NCBI RefSeq assembly: GCF_023078275.1
Contig: NC_062978.1
Span: 23,521,883-23,585,882, forward strand
Direction: 5' to 3'
DNA length: 64,000 nt
Source: Leguminivora glycinivorella
Lineage: Eukaryota; Arthropoda; Insecta; Lepidoptera; Tortricidae
Position 1 is the first letter of the stretch, and every line of letters begins with the position of its first letter. The notes beneath the pieces were generated by a model. That model saw only the letters and a list, made by a program, of their open reading frames with translations. It was not told where the DNA came from and did no database searches. Position numbers and translations under genes: made by a program. Below, piece after piece: positions 32,686 to 42,651 of this stretch.

Positions 32686-32746
32686 CACACACAGACAGAC
32701 ACGTCAAACTTATAACACCCCGTCGTTTTTGCGTCGGGGGTTAAAA
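32468..32746 (+). repeat. Dispersed repeat with CAGA microsatellite
   Basis: Same start (AACCTAACCACAAAATTAAA) and end (GCGTCGGGGGTTAAAAA) as 25,312-25,617, with a shorter CAGA run (32,634-32,690). Confidence 0.85.
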
Positions 32747-32775
32747 ATCGCTACTAAGAATAAACATGCATAGAG

Positions 32776-33047
32776 CATTTTCAGAATTTGGGACCCCCCC
32801 AATTAGCGAATTTTTTTTAACAAAAATTAACTCACTGTCAGTTTTGTGACCATAATTAAGCATGAAATTTCAATAAAAATATTGTTTTTGTGGTAATTAT
32901 ATAAACTTTAAGCGATAATCTACATTCAGAATGTGAAAAAAGTAAATTTTTAGACAGATTTTATGCTTAATTGTCGTCACAAAACTGACAGCGAGTTAAA
33001 TTTTGTTAACAATTTTTCCTAATTGAGGGGCCCAAATTCTGAAAATG
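32776..33047. mobile_element. MITE with CATTTTCAGAATTTGGG termini
   Basis: CATTTTCAGAATTTGGG at 32,776 and CCCAAATTCTGAAAATG ending at 33,047 are perfect 17-bp inverted repeats. Inner arms (ACTGTCAGTTTTGTGAC and GTCACAAAACTGACAG; CATAATTAAGCAT and ATGCTTAATTGT) make it almost fully palindromic. Confidence 0.85.
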
Positions 33048-34026
33048 ACATACGGATACGTCCGGCGACGATGACGCGCAAGGGACTTCATACTAACGAC
33101 TTTCGGTCGGCTAGACCCGATTCCGCGTCAATAGGTTTGGGGATACCCTTAGATGGCAGAAGCGTTTGAACTGTTTTTCCAATGTTCATGAGTTTAATCC
33201 ACTTCCCAGATAGTTCTTGTTCTTACACCCTGATAGGTGCTGCCTTTGCATGCGTCCCATCACATGGGCAAGGCTCTACGTGTCGGCTTCGGCTCCACTT
33301 ATGTCTCCCAAAGATCTGGCATACCATTTCTCCTCGATGAAAATAACTTTCATGTTATATCCCTTTTTTTTCAGCAATTTGCGTTATAAATTAGATTACG
33401 AATACCCGATGTGCCCTAAGTATTTAAAAGTATACGTTCCGGGTCATAAAATACTCGTTACAATTACATTTGCGATCCGCCTTCGTGTATGTAGGAGCCA
33501 ATTCGCTTATAGCAAAGACGAATAAGGAAAACAAACTGTTGATTTGGTAAAAAGTGTGGCATGCGTATAATAAGCGCAAGATTTTGTCGCCGCATCATAC
33601 AGTGCCCGTCCGCAGGTAGGTACTTGTAGTATGGTACTTCGCGGTTTACAAGGCCGTATTGGAAAGAAAGTTGTTGGTGAATAATCCTGGCTACGAGATT
33701 AAATCCATGCAAGTACTCACCTCTGCAAGATGAGAACAACCGGCGATGATATGCCTGAGTGCCCTAAAATGGCTCTCCGGGACGGCGGCATGCCCGACAA
33801 ATGTCGACCTATCCTTCAGGATATATTTTCAGTAGCCAATCTTTATTTTTACATTGTCTCTGTAAAAGGATATTTGGGAGTTTAAAAGGACGATCTTTTA
33901 TGAGGTCCATTAATGTAATTGTGCGTGCCACTGACACAAACGGCTTAGAATTAGGTTATTCCTAAATTAAGATAATTCCAGTTCAGAGAGATTTGGGGTT
34001 AAATTAGTCGAAAAGCGGTCGTTTGT
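33048..34026. other. Stretch without a recognised gene
   Basis: About 1 kb; the two open frames (33,217-33,525 plus and 33,464-33,739 minus) show no motif I know. No repeat recognised. Confidence 0.4.
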
Positions 34027-34030
34027 AATT

Positions 34031-34294
34031 ACTGTTTTCATTTTGAAAAATGGGTAGGTATAGGTACCTATGATAGCCTCAGTCTCGAGAATCTACGATA
34101 ATTATGCAGGACTTATAGCCAAGCAATTATTGTTGACACATCATGGTTCATTCTCACTTTCTCGACACGTGGCCAACCAAGAACAAACGGGCCTCTCGCT
34201 CATTTTTGCCCAGAACGTGCAAGTTGTGCTACCTTCTGAGGTGTTTCCCTTGCGCTATGACATGTTGCTCCAAGAAGCAGGTACATATACATAT
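34031..34294 (+). other. Exon-like duplicated segment, open copy
   Basis: The forward frame from 34,070 reads MIASVSRIYDNYAGLIAKQL and, further on, NVQVVLPSEVFPLRYDMLL, ending at CAAGAAGCAG followed by GTACAT, which could be a splice donor at 34,292. The frame then runs into an inserted repeat. No stop codons interrupt 225 bp, unlike the copy at 32,041-32,300. It could be a real exon of an unidentified gene or part of an unrecognised repeat. Confidence 0.35.
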
Positions 34295-34302
34295 TTAGTA
34301 GT

Positions 34303-34468
34303 AGTAGTAATAATCACTTTATTGTGTAGGTACAACAGATTCATATACAGTTTACAGGAACAGAGGTACAAAGGCGAACTTATCCCTATAAGGGATCTCT
34401 TCCAGCTAACCTTAGATTAGATGAGAGGAACATTAAAGTAGGCAAGATAGACAAACTTACAGAATATT
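34303..34468 (-). repeat. Retroposon 3' end, minus strand, with target duplication
   Basis: On the minus strand it contains TGGAAGAGATCCCTTATAGG and AAGTTCGCCTTTGTAC and ends in AATAAAG and a TAC repeat. ATATTTA-like sequence flanks it on both sides, and the other copy of the exon-like segment lacks it, which marks it as an insertion. Relative at 38,980-39,150. Confidence 0.7.
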
Positions 34469-35266
34469 TAGGGTTCTCAAAAGTCGGCAGCGCATAAATG
34501 CCTCCTCTGATATTGGTGATAACTGTTTCCCATCAGACGGCTCGTCTGCTCATTTACTGTGTAAATCATTACAAATTGATCATGTTTATATAATAAATAT
34601 AGGACCTTCAGCGCACGATGAAACCGTTTTTGTACTTTTTATTGCTGTAACTTTTTATTGCTGGTCTTGTACAGACGTTTGATCGTCACAAAAAGATTGA
34701 AGGCCTGTAGGAGGCAGCGTTTACGGCGTTTTTAAACGGTGCCACTTTATTTTACGACTCACGTTCCGACGCGGCTAAGACAGGATAAGAGCAGTACCCG
34801 GTTAGAGAACAGAACTCGTCACGAACTCGTGTACGAGTTACAGTAGGTACATTGCAGTATTTGTTTGGTATGCTGAAAGTACCGAACTTCAACAGTCCGT
34901 GATGTACTCGTAGGTAAATAATTAAAATTGTATGTGCATTTGCGCGTCGTATATTGGGCCCTAAGGACGATATTCCGGTTCATAGGTTCATATTTTTTTT
35001 TAGTTTTAGAATAAGTTACTCGATAGCTTCAATGTCACGAAAAATAACATTCTTCGTATTGAGAAACGGATCGCTGAGCCAGCGCAGTAAGTAAGTATTT
35101 GTCACTAAATTTATTCAAATATTTATTATTAATGGTGCTATAAAGAATATTACTTTATTCACTTACAACATACCCCTGGGGATATATCGAATATTCTAGG
35201 CACTTGATACAGAAATGTAGGCTTTTTACAGCACTAAAAAAGTCAAATACTATTTGAAGACTGCTA
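34469..35266. other. Stretch without a recognised gene
   Basis: Starts with TTTAGGGTTCTCAAAAGTCG, shared with 32,295, then nothing recognised. Confidence 0.4.
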
Positions 35267-35489
35267 CGCCTATAAGCTAGCTATACACGTACGGATTTGT
35301 CCGTCGGATGTGCCTGACAGATTTGCCTGGCGGACACCTCCGTCCTCGTGTGGTGAGAAATAGACATAGATTTGTATACCGGGTATCTGTCCGCTCTGCC
35401 GCTGACCGTGATCAAAACCAACGGATCTGATGTGTCTGCCTGGCAGATCCGACGGACAAATCCGTACGTGTATGTCTAGCTTATTGGCG
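35267..35489. mobile_element. MITE with ATAAGCTAG termini
   Basis: CGCCTATAAGCTAGCTATAC at 35,267 faces GTATGTCTAGCTTATTGGCG ending at 35,489. The arms continue with CACGTACGGATTTGTCCGTC and its complement. The interior has further TCCGTC/GACGGA and GGCAGATC words. No coding capacity. Confidence 0.85.
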
Positions 35490-35864
35490 GAATATGCTAC
35501 GCAAAATGTTATGAAATTGGCAGTTTAGAGTAATAAATGTATCGTATAAAATATTTACGATCCTGTAATGCTTTTACGATATTTATATTTATTTGGTAAT
35601 ATTTATGTGAAACACGTTTCAAAGTAATAAGGTATTTAACTAAGTGTGTTACAGTCATCTTTGGATATATTGGATAAGTATATAGTATCTTTGGATAGAG
35701 AACCTTATGTAGAGATACATTTTCTCTGTAGCTTTGTCCACAAACATCTATACAAACCAACATTCAAACCCCTTTATTCAGAAACGTTCTATCACACCGA
35801 TACGAAAGGGGCAAACTAACTTTATCTCCCTAATATGCTATGTAAATATGTATACACAATCTTA

Positions 35865-35997
35865 GTCCGTTTTCACATTATCCGATCCGATATCGGATGT
35901 CGGAAGGATTTCAATGGGAAAAATCCAAGATGGCGCCAGTAATGTATGGGATATCGGTCCGACATCCGATATCGGATCGGAGAATGTGAAAACGCAC
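35865..35997. mobile_element. MITE with TTA target duplication
   Basis: Starts GTCCGTTTTCACATTATCCG and ends GAATGTGAAAACGCAC; the arms are about 40 bp (CCGATCCGATATCGGATGTC). TTA is found at 35,862-35,864 and 35,998-36,000. A three-base TTA/TAA duplication fits Tourist-like (PIF/Harbinger) insertion. Confidence 0.88.
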
Positions 35998-36111
35998 TTA
36001 TTGTCACTGTCGTAGAGACGTGTAAAACGTCATCGTCGCACATCGTTCTATACATAGGAGTATGTACTACGCGCCATGTTGATGTTGCGGAATTTCATTA
36101 GAACTAAAAAA

Positions 36112-36355
36112 AATTTAACTCCCGACGCAAAAACGACGGGGTGTTATAAGTTTGACGTGTCTGTCCGTTTGTCTGTTTGTGTGTGTGTCTGTCTGTGGTA
36201 TCGTAGCTCCCGAATGGATGAACCGATTTAGATTTAGTTTTTTTTTGTCTGAAAGCTGATTTGAGTCGGGAGTGTTCTTAGCCATGTTACTCGTACATGA
36301 AAATCGGTCCACTATGTCGCAGTCGGGGGTATTTTCAAAATTTTAATTTTTCTTC
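36112..36355 (-). repeat. Dispersed repeat (GTCGGGGGTTAAAAA family), reversed
   Basis: Starts with the complement of the family end (TTTAACTCCCGACGCAAAAA) and contains GAACCGATTTAGATTTAG and AGTCGGGGGT. Reverse orientation of the copies at 25.3 and 32.5 kb. Confidence 0.8.
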
Positions 36356-36509
36356 ATACTATACTGAACTGTCACCGCATGCATCAGAATATTTAGAATT
36401 ACAGCTCCCTTTTGACAATTATAGTCAATATGTATATCTAATTCTGGTCAGGCTTTACTTCGCTGGCTGACCCAAGTTGGATTCGCTCATGTCCTGTGCA
36501 ATTTGATGC

Positions 36510-36660
36510 CATTTTTTTTTTATACTACGTCGGTGGCAAACAAGCATACGGCCCGCCTGATGTAAAGCGGTCACCGTAACCTATGGACGTCTGCAACTCA
36601 AACAGTGTCACATGCGCGTTGCCACGCCATTAGAAACTTTGTACATTCCCTTTTGCTGTG
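36510..36660 (-). pseudogene. LINE 3' end, minus strand (ACGTCGGTGGCAAA family)
   Basis: A T-run then ACTACGTCGGTGGCAAACAA, CCTGATGTAAAGCGGTCACC and CATGCGCGTTGCCACGCCAT. Same end as 25,700-26,025 but shorter; 5'-truncated. Confidence 0.65.
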
Positions 36661-36940
36661 TTAAGTACACATTTAGTCGCTTGATGGCTATACAGGCCTT
36701 TCTGGACTTCATCGACTCAATGGTACCTGGGATTTAGTTCGGAAATCGTTGGAGATAAACTGGATATTGGCACGGACAGTGAATTGTAGCGCAACGCGAA
36801 GAGTTGCAGAACAGCTGACGTTACAACCAACCAGCTGTCCCCCACTTCGTGCGCTAGGACGGAGCCGGGATACCTGAGACCCAGCACTCTCTGGCGAACC
36901 ACGCTAAAGACAAGGAAGTCATACGGCTCAGCCACGATAT

Positions 36941-37049
36941 TGGTCTAAGCGCGACAGCGGTGAGCGGCGTCCATACATTGGAGCGAGACAGCGATGGGAC
37001 TTTTCATTCGCACGTATGGCTGCCGCTCACCGCTGTCGCGCTTAGACCA
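36941..37049. mobile_element. Short MITE with TGGTCTAAGCG termini
   Basis: TGGTCTAAGCGCGACAGCGG at 36,941 and its complement ending at 37,049; 28-bp perfect arms enclosing about 53 bp. Part of a run of MITEs between 35.2 and 37.1 kb. Confidence 0.85.
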
Positions 37050-37684
37050 TTGGCAGGGCCGTTAGTGCTACACTCGGAACTATCCACGCTATAATTGTTC
37101 TAAATCTAGTTGTCTACCTATCAGTTAATGTAAAATTGAAAGTGTTTAAAATAAATCGTTGATTACTGTCGTCGTCGTCTTAATCATCGATAACCCAGCA
37201 ACGCCCTGATGTCTGAAGATGGTGGCAATCCTGACATATTTCCGTCATATTTAATTTCTTCGTACCAGGAGCAGGAAGGAAATAAATGTATAGATACATT
37301 AGATAGGTATCTAAAAACTTTTCCCCGATTTCAAAAGGCGTGGTTTTCCCTATTCGCCCCTCAAAGGTCGACATCGCATTCCAAATAGGCAGTTTGGGAA
37401 TCTTTGGCTCGTTTGAGTTGCCAACTATCCCGAACCTTCGATTATACGCGTACTGAAAGTTTGGGAACTTAGAGAGAAGTTTCCGTTTGAAAGGAGCACG
37501 TAAAAATACTGTTTAGTTTCTATATGTTCCTGACTTGAATTGTGAGATGGGTAATGGGTATACAGGATGTAATTTTTATAAATTTATGGATATGATGGAC
37601 AGGCTATGTACGAAAAAAACATTTAATTATGTACTTACAAGCCATTTAATTATCGACGCATATGAATTTTAACCACCGATTAGC
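37050..37684. other. Stretch without a recognised gene
   Basis: Nothing recognised. Confidence 0.4.
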
Positions 37685-37822
37685 CGGGGCAGAGGTAGGA
37701 CAAAGAAAAGATGGCGGGATGACCTCGACGCATTTTGCAGCGACTGGCCGGAGCAGGCGGCAAATCGTGATGGGTGGCGGAAGAAAGGGGAGGCCTTTGC
37801 CCGCAGTGAGACACAATTATAG
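37685..37822 (+). pseudogene. LINE reverse transcriptase C-terminal tail
   Basis: The frame reads RGRGRTKKRWRDDLDAFCSD, then QAANRDGWRKKGEAFA, and stops at 37,820. It is the GRPKKRWRDDL...W...GEAFA tail of a LINE protein. The larger open frame called from 37,662 is in another phase and not meaningful. Confidence 0.7.
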
Positions 37823-38044
37823 GCTAGGAAAAAAAATCAATTTTAAACTGCAAAAAGTTTCAGCACTAGTCATAGCAATTGTGGAGTTAGAAGATAGCAA
37901 AATTGTGATATTACAGTGACGGGATGCAAGCTTGTCTTCCGAATTACAATTGAACCCATATCCCACAGTCGACTTCTATGACAAGAGGCAAGGTGGTAGT
38001 AAAACTCTTAGCTCACCACCATACAGGGATACATATTTTATTTT

Positions 38045-38300
38045 ATACATACATACATACATACATACATATAATCACGCCTGTATCCCATGAAGGGGTA
38101 GGCAGAGCACATGAAACTACTCAAGTTTCAGTGCCACTCTAGGCAAATAAGGGGTTGAGAGAAAACGAAACTGGGACATTGCAGTGACAGGTTGCCAGCC
38201 TCTCGCCTACGCCACAATTTAACCCATATCCCACAGTCGCCTTCTAAGACACCCACGGGAAGAAAGGGGGTGGTGAAATTCTTAACCCGTCACCACACGG
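38045..38300 (-). mobile_element. Retroposon tail ending in TATG repeats, minus strand
   Basis: Reverse of the unit at 16,623-16,860: a (CATA)n run (38,047-38,071), then CACGCCTGTATCCCATGAAG, GCCAGCCTCTCGCCTACGCC and CACCCACGGGAAGAAAGG, ending at CCCGTCACCACACGG. Confidence 0.8.
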
Positions 38301-38545
38301 GGAATTTATTTTATAGTTGTTGGAAAACTTGTTAGCTTTATAAAGTAACATGCATTTTACTCCATAGACAAATTTACGACTATAAAACATGATCGTAACA
38401 AAATCGCGAAACACCCATACATCATCCCAGCTAAATCATAAATTCTGGACCAACCGAAATTTGCGCCAAAAATGTTCCACCACTGCCCGAATACGGTAAC
38501 ATAATTATAACTTGCAAACTTACTTTTGCAGTCCGCAAAAATACT

Positions 38546-38848
38546 CATCCTCCTTGCGTTATCCCGGCATTTGCTCATGAAAGCCTGGAGTCCGTTTTTG
38601 ACAACTAATCCCAAGATTTGGTGTAGGCACTAGTTTTACGAAAGCGACTTTCCAACCCAAAGGGTAACTAGACCTTATTGGAATTAGTCCGGTTTCCTCA
38701 CGATGTTTTCTTTCACCGAAAAGCGACTGGCAAATATCAAATGACATTTCGCACATAAGTTCCGAAAAACTCACTGGCGCAAGCCGGGGTTCGAACCCCG
38801 ACCTCCGGAACGAAAGTCGCGCGCACTTGTCGCTAGGCTACCAGCGCT
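38546..38848 (-). mobile_element. tRNA-derived SINE, minus strand, near full length
   Basis: Minus strand: AGCGCTGGTAGCCTAGCG start (38,848), B box GGGGTTCGAACCCCGG (about 38,785-38,800), body, and the CATCC...GTTATCCCGG 3' end at 38,546. It retains both the A-box and B-box regions. Same family as at 3.1, 3.5, 41.3 and 49.5 kb. Confidence 0.9.
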
Positions 38849-38979
38849 AACACCTTATAAAACAAAGTCTCCCGCCGCTTCTGTGTGTTCGCGATAAACT
38901 CAAAAACTACTGAACTGATTTTCATGCAGTTTCCACCTATGAATAGAGTGATTCTTAAGGAAGGTTTAAATGTATGTAT

Positions 38980-39150
38980 GTATGTAAACCCTTTATTGTA
39001 CATAAGACAAGTTAGGATATAGAAATACAGTATAGTTATGGTGTACAAAGGCGAACTTATCCCTATAAAGGATCTCTTCCAGTCAACCTTTGAGCGGATT
39101 GAGAGGAAAAAGTAATAAAAACATGATAGACAAACGAACACTGTACAGAA
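38980..39150 (-). repeat. Retroposon 3' end, minus strand
   Basis: A GTAT microsatellite (38,971-38,986) leads into CCCTTTATTGTAC (AATAAA on the minus strand), then GTACAAAGGCGAACTTATCC and GGATCTCTTCCAG, as at 34,303-34,468. An (AT)n run lies at 39,168-39,181. Confidence 0.7.
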
Positions 39151-39264
39151 AAGAAAAGAAAAAAAAAAATATATATATATAGTTCAATTATTACCCCAGT
39201 AATAATTAGAACATGCAGCCTATTATACCAATATATACAAATACATAAATATACATATATAAAT

Positions 39265-39330
39265 ATCCAGAGGCCGTGAGTTCAAGTCTCACCCAAGGCA
39301 GACATTTTCCACTTTTAAATTTATTCTAAG
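39265..39330 (+). repeat. SINE fragment with B-box-like sequence
   Basis: GAGGCCGTGAGTTCAAGTCTCACC, a B-box-like GTTCAAGTCTC in context, then CAAGGCAGACATTTTCCAC. It looks like the 3' part of a second tRNA-derived SINE family. Confidence 0.4.
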
Positions 39331-39692
39331 CCTATACATATATACCTTATATTTAAATAAATATATATACAAATATATACAATATCATAATTAAATTAAA
39401 TAATTAGTACTCAACCAGTACACAAGTCATTACTTAGATAGCCATAACTTATGCAAATTCCTCTTGAGTGATGCTACCGATTGGGACTGTCTAATAGACA
39501 ACGGCAATTTGATTAGATATATAATTTGTTTACAATATGTTTGAATTGGTTGAAATATGACGATATATGCTAATCGAGTCGGACAAAATCCCGCGGACTG
39601 AGAACTATAATGGAAAACGCTGCCTAAACCGCTTGAGGTGTATCAAAACAATGTATGGCAAAATTGTGTCTTTCTCATAGGTCTACAAAAAT
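39331..39692. other. AT-rich stretch without a recognised gene
   Basis: Nothing recognised. Confidence 0.4.
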
Positions 39693-40059
39693 GGATAATT
39701 TAATTACTATAACTATAAATTAAATATAACAAGATCATACCATCCCATACATTAAAATGCGACCGCCTACGAACGCGCTTACACTCCACCACACATAGAT
39801 GGCGCCACAAAAAAATGCCTTTTTGCCACCGATTATTTGTAGATTGGCATTAAGTGTCAATTCCGAGCCGTAAATCTATGTCAAAAGTGACACTTAACGC
39901 CATCTACAAGTATAATCGAAAGCTACAAGACATTTTTTTTGTGGCGCCATCTATGTGTGGTGGAGTGTAAGCGCGGTCTTAGGCGGTCGCATTTTAATGT
40001 ATGGGATGGTATGATCTTGTTATATTTAATTTATGCTATAACCATTGTTATGATTATCC
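39693..40059. mobile_element. Foldback MITE, palindromic over most of its length
   Basis: TATAACAAGATCATACCATC and its complement define the strongest arms (39,724-39,815 and 39,932-40,022), with weaker matching out to GGATAAT words at both ends. Inner arms include CACACATAGATGGCGCCAC and GGCATTAAGTGTCA with complements. The open frame at 39,939-40,193 starts inside the arm and is not a gene. Confidence 0.8.
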
Positions 40060-40464
40060 ACGTACGTAGCCAGAGCGGGCCGCTAGTATGTTATAAAGCT
40101 TGTTTAAATGGCATAGCAAAATCGGCCGCAAATATAAATTTGTCATATCTCGAAACATGCGGTTACAAAGGTTTATTCAGAATTGCGTTTTAAAGTCGAG
40201 TGTTAAAGTTGAACATTTTAACCAGTTTTCTGAATTTAATATTAATACTTACCTACGTTATCATTCAAATTGTAAGATGCGTGACATTTTGTAGGGAAAT
40301 GAGGAATTAATATTTTTCGTGCGTTTTATTTTATGTTCGTATTTCGAATAGCAAATATGGCGGGTGCTTTGTAACTGTGAAAGAGAGAAAATACTGGGAT
40401 AAAAGAGGTACTTAGACAGATTTAAAAATGAAATCGTCACTCTTACTCGGGCTTATTTACACGG

Positions 40465-40535
40465 CGCATGAGTGGTTTCATGTGATCTGCCTACCCCTTC
40501 GTGGGATACAGGCGTGATTGTATTATGATTGTCTT
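40465..40535 (+). repeat. Retroposon tail fragment
   Basis: GTTTCATGTGATCTGCCTAC and GGGATACAGGCGTGATTGTA: the last 65 bp of the family at 16,623-16,860. Confidence 0.7.
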
Positions 40536-40694
40536 ACCTACGTGTCATCAGTATACATACCTATAGTCACTACGTGCAAGCATACAGTTGCAAAAATACA
40601 TACCCACTTTATTAATAAAACGCTGCGGTGTCTCTTTCTAACTCCCCACTTCCCTAAAATGGGTGGTAAAAGTTTGTATGGAGCATTCCGCTAG

Positions 40695-40910
40695 AAGGGA
40701 TTTAGAAAGGGGTTTATAGAAAGAGACAAAAAGTAGCCTATGTCACTCTCCATCCCTTTAACTATCTCTACTAGTAGTAGCCTATGTCACTCTCCGTCCC
40801 TTCAACTATCTCTATATAAAAAATCACGTCAAATCATCGCTCCGTTTTGCCGTGAAAGACGGACACACACACACTTCCCTATTTATAATATTAAGTATGG
40901 ATTTTCCTAC
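40695..40910 (+). repeat. Dispersed repeat (TAGCCTATGTCACTC family), with internal duplication
   Basis: TAGCCTATGTCACTCTCC occurs twice (40,735 and 40,780), so about 45 bp is tandemly duplicated. Followed by AATCACGTCAAATCATCG and GTGAAAGACGGACACAC. Relatives at 6,290 and 54,489. Confidence 0.75.
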
Positions 40911-41137
40911 ATTTTATATTTTACATGAGCACGTGACACGACAAGAGCGGAAATTAATCTAAAATCTCTTTTTACGGCCTATTACATGTAATCAAAAAGC
41001 TATTTTCTTTGCATCCGCACCGTAATCAAATAAGTATGTCTTTTTCATTGCGCGGAATAACATTTTTACGGCGGATTGGGCCGTGTAGTGGGATTCTTTT
41101 AACTGGGTCAGAGGTTGAAAATATCAATACACGATTT

Positions 41138-41250
41138 TCCCGGTAAGGGCATTTATTTGTGTGATGAGCACAGGTATTTTATTCCTGAGTCAAGGATGTT
41201 TTCTATGTGCATATATACTCGTATATTTATTTGTATATGATATACTTAGT
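41138..41250 (-). repeat. Dispersed repeat (CCGGTAAGGGCATTTATTTG family), reversed
   Basis: Complement of the 3' part of 58,066-58,258: CCCGGTAAGGGCATTTATTT, GATGAGCACAGGTATTTTAT and GTCAAGGATGTTTTCTATG. Confidence 0.7.
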
Positions 41251-41395
41251 TTACCCTTCGGGTTGGAAGGTCAGGTGGCAGTCGCTATCGTAAAAATTTG
41301 TGCCTACGCCAAATCTTGGGATTAGTTGTCAAAGCGTACCCCAGGCTCCCATGAGCCGTGGCAAATGCCGGGATAATGCAAGGAGGATGATGATA
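41248..41395 (+). mobile_element. SINE, 5'-truncated
   Basis: Starts in the body at AGTTTACCCTTCGGGTTGG and ends GCAAGGAGGATGATGAT. The tRNA head is missing. Confidence 0.85.
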
Positions 41396-41764
41396 CATAT
41401 AAATCATTATCTAAAATATCTAAGCGTATATATACCATCATGCGGAGAATATGGCATCTGACATTTAAAACCAAAAATAAAAACGCAAATAAACTTAACG
41501 CTGATCATTTTTAATCTGTCTTCAATTTCAAAATAAACATTATCACATCCAAACAAGCGTTTAAACTGTACCTCAATAAAATAGAAACTCCCAAAAGTTA
41601 CAACGTAATAAGACTTATTGCCCGCAATCTCCGACTTTGGCCGAAGATTTTATTATAATGAGGGAGTGATATCGTTGACAAAGAAAGTTCACGTATGAGA
41701 TCCGGAAACCAATTAAAAGTTAGAAATTTTGGTACAGATCACTTTCTCGCTAGATTGTTCGTAG

Positions 41765-42619
41765 AATAAAGGCTTTTGTGATCACATTGATACCATTGAC
41801 CTAGTATTACTTGCGTCGTCGGCCGAGGAGTTACAACTGATGGTAACAAGAGTGCATGCATCCTTCGAGAGGAAAGGAATGAGAATGAATGTCAGTAAGA
41901 CGAAAGTAATGGTATTTGAAAGAGATGAGATTATGACAGATTGCGAAATTGAGATCGATAATGAAAGTTTGGAACAAGTGAAAGAGTTTGTGTATTTGGG
42001 AACGTTGTTTACAAGGGACGGTAAACATGGAAAAGATATTGAAAGGAGAGTGAATGCTGGGAATAGAGTGAATGGAGCACTAAACGCTTTTATGGGCAGC
42101 CAGAAAGTGTCGCAAAAAGCACGTCTGGCGGTGCATAGAGGAGTTTTGGTGCCTACACTTATGTATGGTAGTGAAAGTTGGGTGTGGGAGAAAAGACTTC
42201 AAAGTCAAGTGAATGCCGTAGAAATGAGAGCGTTAAGAAGCATGGCTGGTGTAAAGTTGAGTGATAGGATCAGAAATAGCGTGATAAGAGAGAAGTGTGG
42301 AGTGGATGTAGATGTGGTGACAAAGATTGAGATGGGTATGTTAAGGTGGTTTGGGCATGTAGAGAGGATGGATGAGAGGAGATTAACGAAGAAAGTATAT
42401 GAAAAAGGAGTGGAAGGGTCAGTTGGTAGTGGAAGACCTAGGCGAACTTTTCTTGATCAAATCGGGGAAATATTGCAAAGAGGCCAGGTCAGAAGTACTC
42501 GAAACCGACGAGCGTGTATGAGAAATGTTATGAAAGTGTGTGAAGCGAAAGTGGTTTGTCAGGATCGTAGTAAATGGAAATCCGTGATCTCTGCCTACCC
42601 CTCTGGGAAACAGGCGTGA
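41765..42619 (+). pseudogene. LINE reverse transcriptase, C-terminal 285 codons, 5'-truncated
   Basis: The open frame from 41,765 passes through DLVLLASSAEELQLMVTR, which is the region around the YADD catalytic motif, here decayed to TIDL. It continues through the thumb (RMNVSKTKVMVFERDE, VYLGTLFTRDG) and the C-terminal KIEMGMLRWFGHVERMDERR, GRPRRTFLDQIGEIL and RGQVRSTRNRRACMRNVM. The stop is TGA at 42,617, directly followed by the (TATG)n tail. The protein is the replication enzyme of a non-LTR retrotransposon, but the finger and palm domains and the endonuclease are gone. The ATG at 41,840 is not a true start. A broken relative is at 24,575-24,990. Confidence 0.85.
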
Positions 42620-42651
42620 TTGTATGTATGTATGTATGTATGTATGTATGT
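42620..42651 (+). repeat. (TATG)n tail of the LINE
   Basis: GATTGTATGTATGTATG continuing for about seven repeats just after the stop codon; the 3' microsatellite tail of this LINE family. Confidence 0.85.

Noticed and set aside
41840..42619. An independent host gene starting at ATG 41,840
   Set aside because: The frame is open upstream of the ATG and contains LINE reverse transcriptase sequence there; the stop is followed by the LINE's microsatellite tail.
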